64,000 nucleotides of DNA from Geomonas ferrireducens (GTDB lineage: Bacteria; Desulfobacterota; Desulfuromonadia; Geobacterales; Geobacteraceae), in NCBI RefSeq assembly GCF_004917065.1, contig NZ_SSYA01000001.1, forward strand, positions 1,930,161 to 1,994,160. The letters run 5' to 3'. Made by a program: the position numbers and the translations under genes. Positions within the stretch are counted from its first letter, which is position 1; each line of letters opens with the position of its first letter. Shown one piece after another: positions 25,298 through 33,536 of the stretch. The notes under the pieces are model-generated. The model ran no database searches and had not been told where the DNA came from. It was given only the letters and a program-made list of their open reading frames with translations.

Positions 25298-25357
25298 AGC
25301 GGGTAAAATCCCTTAAGTCTTCTTAGCGTCTCCGCGCCTTTGCGCCTTTGCGTTAGT
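25255..25357. repeat. Palindromic repeat, AACGCAAAGACGC family, copy 3
   Basis: The left arm (25259-25293) reads into the end of the methyltransferase gene; the right arm (about 25317-25355) ends TTTGCGCCTTTGCGTTAG. It lies between convergent genes and could serve both as a transcription stop. It is more diverged than copies 1 and 2. Confidence 0.82.
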
Positions 25358-25390
25358 TGCTTTTGGATTTTGATTTTGCTGAGGTTGGTT

Positions 25391-25867
25391 TTACTGTTGG
25401 TGTTCCCGGTCCCTGCGGATGAGCCTTTCAAACACGGCGCGCAGTTCCGGATCGTCGACGGCCTGGGCCTGTTCCTTGATCCAGACCTGCTCCTCCTCAG
25501 TCAGCTTGCGCCGCTTCACAGGTTGCTGAGGCTTCGCTACCGCGGACCTCACCTTGGCGGCCTTCATCTGCAGTTCCTTGACCAGTTCCTCGTCCAGGGC
25601 TTCGTTCACCTTGATGATGAGGTCTTTCTTCAGGTACGTGAGTTGCTGCAGCCATGGTGCGCTGTCGACGTGAACGGTGAGGGTTCCTTCGCGGAAGGCG
25701 ACCGGCTGGGCGTGGGAGGCGATCTTGCTGCCGACCGCTTCGTCCCATACTTCCCAGATGCGTCCCTCCTTGAGGCGCATCTCGGCAGGAGTGCCACGAA
25801 GGATGCTCCCCAAAAGGTCGGTGACGGATGCCGGACGGCGCATCCTGGGACGGCGGCTAGTCTTCAT
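25391..25867 (-). CDS. DUF721 (DciA-like) domain protein
   Basis: A 158-aa protein. The DUF721 domain spans about residues 15-100, with RIWEVWDEAVGSKIASHAQP and the W-L-Q-Q-L-x-Y-x-K-K-D-L motif. DUF721 is shared with DciA, the predicted helicase loader of many bacteria, but this protein is short and a DciA role is not shown. The C-terminal third is basic then acidic (PVKRRKLTEEEQ) and has no recognised fold. It overlaps the upstream small membrane protein gene by 11 bases, so the two form an operon. Confidence 0.8.
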   Translation of the reverse strand: MKTSRRPRMRRPASVTDLLGSILRGTPAEMRLKEGRIWEVWDEAVGSKIASHAQPVAFREGTLTVHVDSAPWLQQLTYLKKDLIIKVNEALDEELVKELQMKAAKVRSAVAKPQQPVKRRKLTEEEQVWIKEQAQAVDDPELRAVFERLIRRDREHQQ

Positions 25868-26120
25868 TGACGGGATGTCTCTTACGGTAGGTCCTGCCGC
25901 CGATAATCTGGCCGAGCACGGCGCTGGAGATGCTGAAGGGGATGAAGCCCCAGCCTAAACCGGTCTTGATCCTGAAGTAGATGATGGCGGGGATGGAGAT
26001 GTGGACGTAGAAGTACCAGGCAAAGGAAAACTTCGGGTAGGATTGCCTCTGGTAACCCAACGGGATGTTCACTAAGGTAGCCAGCACCATCAGGGTGGCG
26101 GCTTTGAGCACGATTTCCAT
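25857..26120 (-). CDS. Small membrane protein of unknown function
   Basis: An 87-aa protein with three likely TM segments: about residues 3-21, 33-49 and 54-72. A positively charged tail (GGRTYRKRH) suggests a cytoplasmic C-terminus. ATG 26120 follows AGAGGT. A very good promoter lies directly upstream. The gene overlaps the DUF721 gene, but I know of no functional link. Confidence 0.78.
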   Translation of the reverse strand: MEIVLKAATLMVLATLVNIPLGYQRQSYPKFSFAWYFYVHISIPAIIYFRIKTGLGWGFIPFSISSAVLGQIIGGRTYRKRHPVNED

Positions 26121-26140
26121 GTTGACCTCTTGGGTCGGTA

Positions 26141-26169
26141 ATACTATGGGTTTGACCTCTCTTTGTCAA
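26141..26169 (-). promoter_or_regulatory. Sigma70 promoter of the small membrane protein-DUF721 operon
   Basis: On the minus strand TTGACA (26169-26164), a 17-base spacer and TAGTAT (26146-26141) precede the start at 26120. It is among the best-matched promoters in the window. Confidence 0.72.
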
Positions 26170-26212
26170 TGTGCTTCTATTGCACTGGTTTTGACTTGAA
26201 AAAGGAGCACTT

Positions 26213-26476
26213 GTGATAAAAGACGGAGACTTCATAGCCATCTTCAACTCCATCCACCGCGTCATGGAGGCGGAGCGCCTGCTCAAGGACCAGGGGCTGA
26301 AAATCCTGCTCATTCCGGCACCGCGCACCCTCGCTGCGGATTGCGGCCTCGCCATCCGTTACGCGGAGGACGTGAGGCCCAAGGTGGAAGCGGTGCTCTC
26401 CGGGGCCGGCCTTTTACCGCGTGACCTTTACAGAAAAAACGGTGACAACTTCGAAAAGCTAGGAGAAGAGCAATGA
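26213..26476 (+). CDS. DUF3343 putative Se/S carrier-like protein
   Basis: An 87-aa protein. The N-terminus DFIAIFNSIHRVMEAERLLK and the APRTLAADCGLAIRY region with its single Cys near residue 44 match DUF3343, a small family found beside selenium and sulfur handling genes. The cysteine could carry a persulfide or selenide. GTG 26213 has AAGGAG upstream. It overlaps yedF by ATGA, so the two products probably work together. Confidence 0.88.
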   Translation: MIKDGDFIAIFNSIHRVMEAERLLKDQGLKILLIPAPRTLAADCGLAIRYAEDVRPKVEAVLSGAGLLPRDLYRKNGDNFEKLGEEQ

Positions 26477-27069
26477 GCAAGCTCGACGTCAGGGGGATGG
26501 CATGTCCGCTCCCGGTGGTGCAGGTGAAGAGGGCACTTGAGGCGGCCCAAGGGGAGGAACTCCACGTTCTTCTCGACGACGGCGCGCCGCGCGAGAACGT
26601 GAAGCGCTTTGCACAGGGGCGTGGCTACCAGGTGCAGGAGGAGAAACTCGAGGACGGCTTTGCCTTCACCATCACCGGCGCAGGCGTGGGTGCGGCAACC
26701 GCGCCGCGCGAGACGGCTCCCGCCGCGGCGGCCGGCCCGACCGTGATGCTGATCGGCACGGACCGGATGGGCGACGGGGCCGAGGAGCTGGGGCGCCTTT
26801 TGATGAAGAACTTCATCATCACTCTCCTCGATCTGAACGACCTGCCGGACCGCATCTTCTTTGTCAACTCCGGTGTCCTTCTCGCCGCCGAAGGGTCCGA
26901 GGTCATCGAGGCGCTGGAGGAGTTGGGCAACCGCGGCGTAGAAGTTCTTTCCTGCGGCATCTGTCTCGACTTCTATAAGAAGAAGGAGCACCTCGCCGCC
27001 GGAGGCGTCACCAACATGTTCACCATCGCGGAAAGCATGCTGAAAGCACGCTCGGTGGTGCGGCTGTAA
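26473..27069 (+). CDS. yedF: Sulfurtransferase-like selenium metabolism protein YedF
   Basis: A 198-aa two-domain protein. The N-terminal TusA/SirA domain has the sulfur-carrier motif MACPLP near residue 9. After an Ala/Pro-rich linker (about 75-90), a DsrE-like domain carries LSCGICLDFY near the C-terminus with two Cys. This domain pair is typical of YedF in selenium-using Deltaproteobacteria. It is translationally coupled to the DUF3343 gene. Selenium function is inferred from the family and its partner. Confidence 0.9.
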   Translation: MSKLDVRGMACPLPVVQVKRALEAAQGEELHVLLDDGAPRENVKRFAQGRGYQVQEEKLEDGFAFTITGAGVGAATAPRETAPAAAAGPTVMLIGTDRMGDGAEELGRLLMKNFIITLLDLNDLPDRIFFVNSGVLLAAEGSEVIEALEELGNRGVEVLSCGICLDFYKKKEHLAAGGVTNMFTIAESMLKARSVVRL

Positions 27070-27094
27070 CTGACGTTGTTACCGATAATTTCGC

Positions 27095-27124
27095 TTGACA
27101 ATTTGCGGTTCTATCCACTAAAGT
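27095..27124 (+). promoter_or_regulatory. Sigma70 promoter of the ffh-rplS operon
   Basis: A perfect TTGACA (27095-27100), an 18-base spacer and TAAAGT (27119-27124) lie upstream of ffh at 27221, giving a leader of about 90 bases. Confidence 0.65.
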
Positions 27125-27220
27125 GACTCTCTTGCCGCGGGATACCTGTGCGCTTTTGCCGGGACATGCGGTTTTTTGAGAAAAATTAACTCGTCATTTC
27201 GATGACTTATGGGTTCATAG

Positions 27221-28585
27221 ATGTTCGCGACTCTTTCCGATAAACTCGACCTGGTCTTCAAAAAGCTCCGTGGTCAGGGTGTGATGACCGAAGACAACGT
27301 CAAGGACGCGCTGCGTGAGGTGCGTCTTGCGCTGCTCGAGGCCGACGTCAATTTCAAGGTCGTCAAGGATTTTGTCGAAAAGGTTCGTACGCGCGCCGTC
27401 GGTACCGAGGTGCTGCAAAGCCTCGCCCCCGGGCAGCAGGTGATCAAGATCGTTCATGACGAGCTCGTGCTTCTCATGGGTGGCAGCGAGGACAACTCGC
27501 TCGACCTCGCCGCCAAGCCGCCGGTCGCCATCATGCTGGTCGGTCTGCAGGGCGCGGGTAAGACGACCTCCTGCGGAAAGCTCGCCAAGTACCTCAATGG
27601 GCAGCGGAAGAAGCCCCTGCTGGTCCCGGCCGACGTTTACCGCCCGGCCGCTATCGAGCAGCTGAAGGTGCTCGGACGTCAGCTCGACATCGAGGTGTTC
27701 AACTCGCTGGCGACCCAGAAGCCTCTCGACATCTGCCGCGAGGCGCACCGCTACGCGACGCTGAACGGCTTCGACGTCATCATCTACGATACCGCCGGCC
27801 GCCATCAGATCGACGACTACCTGATGGAGGAGCTGGAAGGAATCCGCGACGAGCTCGCCCCGCGCGAGATCCTCTTCGTGGCCGACGCCATGACCGGTCA
27901 GGAAGCGGTCAACGTGGCTCAGGGCTTCAACGAACGACTCGGCATCACCGGCGTAATCCTTACCAAGCTGGACGGCGACGCCAAGGGTGGTGCGGCTCTT
28001 TCCATCAAGGCGGTCACCGGTAAGCCGGTCAAGTTCGTGGGTCTTGGCGAAAAGCTGGACGCGCTGGACGTGTTCCACGCCGACCGTCTCGTCTCCCGCA
28101 TCCTCGGCATGGGTGATGTGCTCACCCTGATTGAGAAGGCGCAGTCGACCTTCGACGAGAAGGAAGCTGCCCGCTTGCAGCAGAAGATGAAGAAGAGCGG
28201 CGGCCAGTTCGATCTTGAGGACTTCCGCAGCCAGCTGCAGCAGATCAAGAAGATGGGTTCGCTCGAGTCGATCATGAACCTGATCCCCGGCATGGGGAAG
28301 GCGATGAAACAGATGCAGGGCGCCCAGCCTTCCGAGAAGGAACTGAAGAGGATCGAGGCGATCATCGATTCCATGACTCCGAAGGAGCGCGCCAACCACA
28401 CCATCATCAACGGCAGCCGCCGCTTGAGGATAGCCAAGGGGAGCGGCACCAGCATCCAGGAAGTCAACCAGCTCCTCAAGCGCTTCACCGAAGCTCAGAA
28501 GGTTGTCAAGCAGTTGCAGAAGATGGGTCCGAAGGGACTTATGAAAGGGATGAAAGGCATGGGCAAAGGGATGCTCCCCTTTTAA
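27221..28585 (+). CDS. ffh: Signal recognition particle GTPase (SRP54)
   Basis: Ffh binds 4.5S RNA and delivers nascent membrane proteins to the Sec translocon. The 454-aa product has an N domain (1-85), a GTPase G domain with [18 protein letters not shown] (P-loop, about residue 107), DTAGRHQID (about 190) and [10 protein letters not shown] (about 248), and a Met-rich M domain with [25 protein letters not shown] and a GMKGMGKGM tail. ATG 27221 has only a weak Shine-Dalgarno sequence. It leads the classic ffh-rpsP-KH-rimM-trmD-rplS operon. Confidence 0.98.
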   Translation: MFATLSDKLDLVFKKLRGQGVMTEDNVKDALREVRLALLEADVNFKVVKDFVEKVRTRAVGTEVLQSLAPGQQVIKIVHDELVLLMGGSEDNSLDLAAKPPVAIMLVGLQGAGKTTSCGKLAKYLNGQRKKPLLVPADVYRPAAIEQLKVLGRQLDIEVFNSLATQKPLDICREAHRYATLNGFDVIIYDTAGRHQIDDYLMEELEGIRDELAPREILFVADAMTGQEAVNVAQGFNERLGITGVILTKLDGDAKGGAALSIKAVTGKPVKFVGLGEKLDALDVFHADRLVSRILGMGDVLTLIEKAQSTFDEKEAARLQQKMKKSGGQFDLEDFRSQLQQIKKMGSLESIMNLIPGMGKAMKQMQGAQPSEKELKRIEAIIDSMTPKERANHTIINGSRRLRIAKGSGTSIQEVNQLLKRFTEAQKVVKQLQKMGPKGLMKGMKGMGKGMLPF

Positions 28586-28654
28586 CTCATCGCCTTTGAC
28601 TATTGCACCAACTATAGATACAGTTACCAGACTCACAAAAACAATACGCAATGG

Positions 28655-28671
28655 CGGATCTCAAGGATCCG
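28655..28671 (+). other. Small hairpin before the rpsP ribosome binding site
   Basis: CGGATC-TCAAG-GATCCG forms a 6-bp stem with a 5-base loop in the 105-base ffh-rpsP gap, ending about 8 bases before AGGAGG. It might tune rpsP translation or processing; there is no further evidence. Confidence 0.4.
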
Positions 28672-28690
28672 AGAATACCAGGAGGAAGAA

Positions 28691-28957
28691 ATGGCAATAA
28701 AGATCAGACTTGCACGTGCGGGCGCTAAGAAGAAACCCTTTTACCAGGTAGTAGTTGCTGACTGCCGCAGCCGCAGGGACGGGCGCTTCATCGAGAACGT
28801 CGGTACCTACGACCCGAACAAAAACCCGGCGGTTTACAACCTGGAAGAAGGGAAGACCCTCGAGTGGCTCGGCAAGGGCGCTCAGCCGACCGACACCGTC
28901 AAGCAGATCCTGAAGAAGACCGGCATCTGGGAGAAGTTCGTCGCCCCTGCCGCTTAA
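28691..28957 (+). CDS. rpsP: 30S ribosomal protein S16
   Basis: An 88-aa small-subunit protein needed for 30S assembly. The N-terminus [20 protein letters not shown] and [19 protein letters not shown] are diagnostic for S16, and the length is normal. A strong AGGAGG lies 8 bases before ATG 28691. It is the second gene of the ffh operon, followed by the KH-domain gene, the common arrangement. Confidence 0.98.
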   Translation: MAIKIRLARAGAKKKPFYQVVVADCRSRRDGRFIENVGTYDPNKNPAVYNLEEGKTLEWLGKGAQPTDTVKQILKKTGIWEKFVAPAA

Positions 28958-29008
28958 TATCTCTTAGTACCGGCCAGCCGGATATCCCACACTACAGAGG
29001 ATAGCGAC

Positions 29009-29239
29009 ATGAAAGAGCTTGTTGAGACCATCGCCAGGGCACTTGTAGACGATCCGACCCAGGTGAAAGCCACCGAGGAGTTGGAAGAAGAGACCAACGT
29101 AATCAAGCTGACCGTCGCAAAAGAGGACATGGGGCGTATCATCGGCAAGGAAGGTCGCACGGCAAAAGCGATCCGTACTTTGCTCAACGCTGTCTCAACA
29201 AAGGATAACAAGAAAGCCATCCTTAAAATCGTAGAGTGA
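29009..29239 (+). CDS. khpA: KH-domain RNA-binding protein KhpA
   Basis: A 76-aa single KH domain with the G-x-x-G loop as GRIIGKEGRTAKAIRTLL (about residues 43-60), which contacts RNA. KhpA-type proteins act on mRNA and rRNA, often as dimers or with KhpB/Jag. It lies between rpsP and rimM, its usual place. ATG 29009 has AGAGGAT upstream, and its stop is three bases before rimM. Confidence 0.95.
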   Translation: MKELVETIARALVDDPTQVKATEELEEETNVIKLTVAKEDMGRIIGKEGRTAKAIRTLLNAVSTKDNKKAILKIVE

Positions 29240-29242
29240 TAG

Positions 29243-29761
29243 ATGTCCGGTAGTAACAAAGTATTGATCGGCAAGATCCAGGGACCACACGGGATCAGGG
29301 GACAGTTGCGGGTGATCCCTTTCGCGGGGGATGCCTCGAGCATCTCGCAGTTGAAGAGCGTTTTTCTCAAGTCTCCGAAAGGGGCCATGGAAGAGTTCTC
29401 CGTGGTCTCCGCCAAGAACAACGGCAAACGGATCATCCTGACCCTGAAGCCGTTTGACAACATCAACCAGGTGCTGCACCTGGTCGGCAGCGAGATATAT
29501 GCCGACCGGGTGGCGCTCCCGGAACTCCCCGACGACGAGTTCTACTGGTCCGACCTCCTGGGGCTCCAGGTTTTTACGTCGGATGGGGAAGAGCTGGGAG
29601 AGCTGGTCGACATCATCGAAACCGGCAGCAACGACGTCTATGTGGTAAAACACAACGGGCGCGAGGTGCTTATCCCCGCACTCGACGACGTCGTATTGTC
29701 TGTTGACCTGAAGGCAGGGCGGATGACGGTCTCTCTTCTCGAGGGGCTGCTCGATCTATGA
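29243..29761 (+). CDS. rimM: Ribosome maturation factor RimM
   Basis: RimM helps form the 3' domain of the 30S head and binds S19. The 172-aa product has the N-terminal beta-barrel ([20 protein letters not shown]) and a C-terminal PRC-barrel ([20 protein letters not shown]), ending in [18 protein letters not shown] 29243 follows khpA closely, and the stop overlaps trmD by ATGA. Confidence 0.97.
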   Translation: MSGSNKVLIGKIQGPHGIRGQLRVIPFAGDASSISQLKSVFLKSPKGAMEEFSVVSAKNNGKRIILTLKPFDNINQVLHLVGSEIYADRVALPELPDDEFYWSDLLGLQVFTSDGEELGELVDIIETGSNDVYVVKHNGREVLIPALDDVVLSVDLKAGRMTVSLLEGLLDL

Positions 29762-30510
29762 AGTTCGACATCCTGACCCTCTTTCCGGCGATGTTCGAGG
29801 GGCCGATGACCGAGAGCATCCTGAAGCGCGCGAGCGACAAGGGATTGATCGAGGTGGCCTTGCACAACATCCGCGACTGGGCTTTCGACAAGCACGCCAC
29901 CGCCGACGACTCTCCCTACGGAGGGGGCGCCGGCATGGTGATGAAGGTCGAGCCGATCGCGGGTGCCATCGAGGCGGTCAAAAAGATGCGACCGGCTTCC
30001 AGGGTGATCCTAACCACCCCGGGCGGTCGGCCTTTCACGCACCAGGTGGCTGAGGAGCTCTCCCGCGAGGAGGGGCTCATCATCATCTGTGGCCGCTACG
30101 AAGGGGTCGACGAAAGGGTGCGTGCACTGTTCGTCGATGACGAGATCTCGCTTGGGGACTTCGTCCTCACCGGCGGAGAGCTCGCCGCCATGGTCGTAGT
30201 CGACGCCGTATCCCGGCTCGTGCCGGGGGTACTGGGAAGCGAAGAGTCCGCCCAGTACGATTCGTTTGCAGACGGGCTTCTGGAGTACCCGCAGTACACG
30301 AGGCCCCCCGAATTCAGGGGCGAGAAGGTTCCCGACATCCTCCTTTCCGGCAACCATGCCGAGATCGCCAAGTGGCGCAGGAAGGAGCAGATCAGGAGAA
30401 CGCTCGCCTCCCGTCCCGAGCTCCTCGAAGGGATCGAGTGGAGCAAACAGGACAAGAAACTTCTGAAAGAGCTGGGGCTGGACCCCCATGTGACCAAGGG
30501 GACTGCATGA
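29758..30510 (+). CDS. trmD: tRNA (guanine-N1)-methyltransferase TrmD
   Basis: TrmD methylates G37 of tRNAs reading CNN-type codons, preventing frameshifts. The 250-aa SPOUT protein contains the dimer-knot segments [20 protein letters not shown] and [14 protein letters not shown], and the substrate loop [12 protein letters not shown]. It overlaps rimM upstream and the second methyltransferase downstream, both by ATGA. Confidence 0.98.
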   Translation: MKFDILTLFPAMFEGPMTESILKRASDKGLIEVALHNIRDWAFDKHATADDSPYGGGAGMVMKVEPIAGAIEAVKKMRPASRVILTTPGGRPFTHQVAEELSREEGLIIICGRYEGVDERVRALFVDDEISLGDFVLTGGELAAMVVVDAVSRLVPGVLGSEESAQYDSFADGLLEYPQYTRPPEFRGEKVPDILLSGNHAEIAKWRRKEQIRRTLASRPELLEGIEWSKQDKKLLKELGLDPHVTKGTA

Positions 30511-31076
30511 CCTCGGCAGCTAATTTCAGCATGGCGCTGATCCACTTCCCGGTGTACGACAAGCACAAGGACGTGGTGGCGACTTCGGTTACCAACCTGG
30601 ACATCCACGACATGTCGCGCATGACCCGGACCTTCGGTCTGGCGCGCTACTACATCGTGACCCCGGTTGCGGAGCAGATAAAGCTCGTTGAGAAGGTGCG
30701 TGAGCACTGGCTTTCCGGTTGGGGCTCCACCTACAACCCGAAGCGTAAGATGGCGCTGGAGACGCTGCAGTGCGAGGAGTCGCTAGAGTCGACCATCGCA
30801 GATATCGAGAGCCGCACCGGACGCAGACCCAAGGTGGTCGTGACCGGCGCCTCCGGCAGGCCCAACAGCGTGAGCTTTGCTGAGCTGAAGGATCTCATCG
30901 ACGCGGACCCCGAGCAGCCCTACCTGCTGCTTCTGGGCACCGGCTGGGGAATGATCGAGCAGTTGTTCAACAAGGGTGATCTGGTGCTGGAGCCGATCAG
31001 GGGGGCAGGTGATTACAACCACCTCTCGGTACGCTCCGCGGCGTCGATCATGCTGGATAGGCTTTTCGGGCGCTAG
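30507..31076 (+). CDS. TrmD-linked SAM-dependent RNA methyltransferase (SPOUT-like)
   Basis: A 189-aa protein of the family annotated as RNA methyltransferase found beside trmD (Methyltrn_RNA_4 type). It has [20 protein letters not shown] at the N-terminus, ARYYIVTPV, a central [19 protein letters not shown] and [11 protein letters not shown], the likely SAM-binding knot. The RNA target is not known. ATG 30507 overlaps the trmD stop. The longer frame from 30372 lies within trmD and is rejected. Confidence 0.9.
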   Translation: MTSAANFSMALIHFPVYDKHKDVVATSVTNLDIHDMSRMTRTFGLARYYIVTPVAEQIKLVEKVREHWLSGWGSTYNPKRKMALETLQCEESLESTIADIESRTGRRPKVVVTGASGRPNSVSFAELKDLIDADPEQPYLLLLGTGWGMIEQLFNKGDLVLEPIRGAGDYNHLSVRSAASIMLDRLFGR

Positions 31077-31170
31077 GCGCCGATTGGATAGAGAGCAGTC
31101 GAGGTAACGCAGGTTAACTGTCAGTATTAAGTCTTATGCTAGAGGTTCCAGATAAGGGAGGAAGTACCAA

Positions 31171-31527
31171 ATGAACAAGATTGACATGATTGAAATGGCG
31201 CAGATGAAGAAGAACATCCCGGTTTTCGTTCCCGGCGACACCATCAAGGTGCAGGTGAAGATCGTCGAGGGTGACAAGAGCCGTATCCAGGCTTTCCAGG
31301 GCGTGTGCCTCGGCCGTCAGAACGGCGGCATTCGCGAGTCCTTCACCGTGAGGAAGATCTCCAACGGCGTCGGCGTGGAGAGGGTGTTCCCGCTGCACTC
31401 CCCGTCCATCGAGGCGATCGAGGTAGTGACCCGCGGTCAGGTACGTCGCGCGAAGCTCTACTACCTGCGCAAGCTGCGCGGCAAGGCTTCCAGGATCAAG
31501 GAAAGGAAGTACGTCGCAGGCCAGTAA
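31171..31527 (+). CDS. rplS: 50S ribosomal protein L19
   Basis: L19 sits at the 30S-50S interface. The 118-aa product shows [36 protein letters not shown], then [18 protein letters not shown] and the basic [22 protein letters not shown] precedes ATG 31171. It closes the ffh operon and is followed by a strong terminator. A weak promoter-like pair (TTAACT 31114, TATGCT 31135, 15-base spacer) could add independent expression. Confidence 0.98.
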   Translation: MNKIDMIEMAQMKKNIPVFVPGDTIKVQVKIVEGDKSRIQAFQGVCLGRQNGGIRESFTVRKISNGVGVERVFPLHSPSIEAIEVVTRGQVRRAKLYYLRKLRGKASRIKERKYVAGQ

Positions 31528-31540
31528 CAGGCTCGCAGTT

Positions 31541-31573
31541 AAAAGCCCCGGTCCAGCGACCGGGGCTTTTTTT
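31541..31573 (+). terminator. Rho-independent terminator after rplS
   Basis: A 13-bp perfect stem (AAAAGCCCCGGTC and its complement) with a CAGC loop is followed by a T run. It ends the ffh-rplS operon. Confidence 0.95.
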
Positions 31574-31627
31574 GTTGTTGGTGAAGCGTTCACGAGTTGG
31601 GAAAGGCGCAAAGGCGCTGCGGTAACG

Positions 31628-31722
31628 TCCCCGCCCCCGGAGGGGGAGGGCTAGTGAGGGGGCGCGTAGCGGCTCTTCCGGCAAAGCCCCCCCTCCCCGC
31701 CTCCCCCCTCCGGGTGGAGGAG
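31628..31722. repeat. GC-rich palindromic repeat (CCCCCGGAGGGGGAGGG family)
   Basis: The left arm (about 31633-31672) is G rich with internal CCCCCGGAGGGGG; the right arm (about 31683-31717) is its C-rich counterpart ending CCCCCCTCCGGG. They sit around AGCGGCTCTTCCGGC in the rplS-rnhB gap. Only one copy is in the window. It resembles the other dispersed palindromes in design, not in sequence. Confidence 0.72.
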
Positions 31723-31769
31723 CGCATTCCACAAAACGCTTACTTTTTTCTGACGTTCAACGGATTGCC

Positions 31770-32462
31770 ATGACCGGTCTTTTTCCTGACAACCCGAATG
31801 CTCCCATCGACATGCTGGCCCTCGAGGCGCAGGCGCTGCGGCGCGGCTATGCCTGCATCGCGGGGGTGGACGAGGCGGGGCGCGGTCCGCTCGCGGGGCC
31901 GGTGGTTGCTGCAGCCGTCATCCTGCCGACGGGGGTGCTCCTCCCCGGGGTGAATGACTCGAAGCAGCTCTCCGAGGATAAGCGGGAAGAACTCTTTGAC
32001 GTCATATACCGTGAGGCGGTTTCCGTCGGTGTCGGCATCGGCGATCACGCCCTCATCGACAGCATCAACATCCTTCAGGCGACCCTTCGCGCCATGAGCG
32101 ACGCGGTTCGCTCCCTGAGCGTCACCCCCGACTTCATTCTCATCGACGGCATCTCCAGCATTCCGATGAACATCCCCCAGCGTACCGTCAAAAAGGGTGA
32201 CTCCTTGAGCCTCTCCATCGCCGCCGCCTCGATCATCGCCAAGGTGACCCGCGACAGGATGATGGTTGAGTTCGACGTGCGGTATCCCGGATACGGCTTT
32301 GCCAGCCACAAGGGCTACGGTGCGGCCTCGCATCTCGCCGCCATCGCCGAGTTAGGCCCATCCCCCATCCACCGTAAGAGCTTCAGCGGCGTCAAGGAGC
32401 ACTGCCCCTCTGAGCCGGGCTCCGCTTCAACAGAATCTCAATCCGGGCTCTTTTCCTTCTAA
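31770..32462 (+). CDS. rnhB: Ribonuclease HII
   Basis: Removes RNA from RNA-DNA hybrids and misinserted ribonucleotides. The 230-aa product has the type 2 RNase H motif IAGVDEAGRGPLAGPVVAAA with the first catalytic Asp-Glu (about residues 30-35), LIDGISSIP and VTRDRMMVEFD for the remaining acids, and GYGFASHKGYG. Its Shine-Dalgarno sequence is weak. It is followed by yraN, its frequent partner. Confidence 0.96.
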   Translation: MTGLFPDNPNAPIDMLALEAQALRRGYACIAGVDEAGRGPLAGPVVAAAVILPTGVLLPGVNDSKQLSEDKREELFDVIYREAVSVGVGIGDHALIDSINILQATLRAMSDAVRSLSVTPDFILIDGISSIPMNIPQRTVKKGDSLSLSIAAASIIAKVTRDRMMVEFDVRYPGYGFASHKGYGAASHLAAIAELGPSPIHRKSFSGVKEHCPSEPGSASTESQSGLFSF

Positions 32463-32550
32463 TATTTTCCAGCCGACGCTACACGCCCACAGAACTTGCT
32501 GCTACACTGTTTTCTTGTTTGCGTGACGCGCTGTCTCAACAGGGGCGACT

Positions 32551-32928
32551 ATGCCAGTCAAAAGCGGTAACAGTGCACTCGGCGGAGTGGGCGAGTCGAT
32601 CGCGGTGACCTACCTCAAGGGGCAGGGGTTCAAAATTGTCGAGTGTAATTTTCGCGTTTCCTGCGGGGAGATAGACATCGTGGCGAGAGATGGGCGTACC
32701 ATCGTTTTCGTCGAAGTGAAGTGCAGGAACAATGACAACTACGGGCCGCCGCAGCTGGCTGTGACGCCTTTCAAGCAGCGGCAGATCTCGAAGGCCGCAC
32801 TGGTTTGGCTGTCGCGGAAGAAGCTCTACGACGCCGAGGCGCGCTTCGATGTCATTGCCATCATGCTGCATGACCACGACGTGCCGGAGATCGAACACAT
32901 CAGGAACGCCTTCGATCTGGCCTATTAG
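32551..32928 (+). CDS. UPF0102 / YraN family protein
   Basis: A 125-aa protein of the YraN family, predicted to have an endonuclease-like PD-(D/E)XK fold. It shows the signature GEIDIVARDGRTIVFVEVKC (about residues 41-60), which holds the D...E-V-K core. The cellular role is not settled. Position after rnhB is the standard order in many bacteria. ATG 32551 follows GGGGCGACT. Confidence 0.92.
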   Translation: MPVKSGNSALGGVGESIAVTYLKGQGFKIVECNFRVSCGEIDIVARDGRTIVFVEVKCRNNDNYGPPQLAVTPFKQRQISKAALVWLSRKKLYDAEARFDVIAIMLHDHDVPEIEHIRNAFDLAY

Positions 32929-32972
32929 TGTGGTACCGCTGGTGAGGAAGAAAGGATCGTTTCGGAATGGTA

Positions 32973-32994
32973 GGAGCGAATAATAATTTGCTCC
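32973..32994. other. Small inverted repeat GGAGCGAA-TAATAA-TTTGCTCC
   Basis: An 8-base imperfect dyad around an AT-rich centre lies between yraN and the DUF4149 gene. It could be an operator or a weak hairpin; it has no T run. Confidence 0.35.
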
Positions 32995-33027
32995 GTTGTT
33001 CAAATGAAACCACAAGGAGGAACGTAC

Positions 33028-33468
33028 ATGCAGGTCGTAGCAGCAATTTACCGTCTGGCCATTGCTCTCTGGCTCGGAGGCGCCGCACTCTTCACCTTCG
33101 TGCTCACCCCCATCCTGTTCCGCTCTGAAAGCCGCGACGTCGCCGGGCGTATCGTTGGCCTCTTCTTTCCCGGGTATTTTCGCTGGGGCATCGCCTGCGG
33201 CGTGATCGCCATCGTCTGCCGCCTCGTCATGGGCGGGAAATGGACCGCCCCCGCCGCCGTCATCATCGCCCTCATGCTCACCCTCTCTTCGTTCCAGGCC
33301 TTTTACATCGAGCCCAGGGCCGCCGAGATCAAGAAGCAGATCGTATCTTTCGAGACCACCCCGAAGGATGACCCGATGCGCAGGCAGTTTTCCAAGCTGC
33401 ACGGGGTCTCCGCGGTCTGCAATCTTTCTGTCATAGCGGGCGGCGTTGTGCTGGTGATCCTGCTTTAA
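33028..33468 (+). CDS. DUF4149 domain membrane protein
   Basis: A 146-aa protein with four hydrophobic segments (about residues 5-28, 45-63, 71-90 and 126-146). The first contains IALWLGGAALFTFVLTP, typical of the DUF4149/TMEM205-like family. It has a cytosolic or periplasmic charged loop between segments 3 and 4 (PRAAEIKKQ). The function is unknown. ATG 33028 is chosen for the AAGGAGG 8 bases upstream; the open frame starts earlier, at 33004. Confidence 0.82.
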   Translation: MQVVAAIYRLAIALWLGGAALFTFVLTPILFRSESRDVAGRIVGLFFPGYFRWGIACGVIAIVCRLVMGGKWTAPAAVIIALMLTLSSFQAFYIEPRAAEIKKQIVSFETTPKDDPMRRQFSKLHGVSAVCNLSVIAGGVVLVILL

Positions 33469-33536
33469 CTCATGAAGCGGTTTACAAAGCCTCTGCCGCT
33501 GTGCTAGTAAAGAGAGAAAAAATTGCGGAGAAGCTC

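Noticed and set aside
25340-25870. Plus-strand frame opposite the DUF721 gene
   Set aside because: Leu-rich antisense of a recognisable domain; it would start inside a palindromic repeat.
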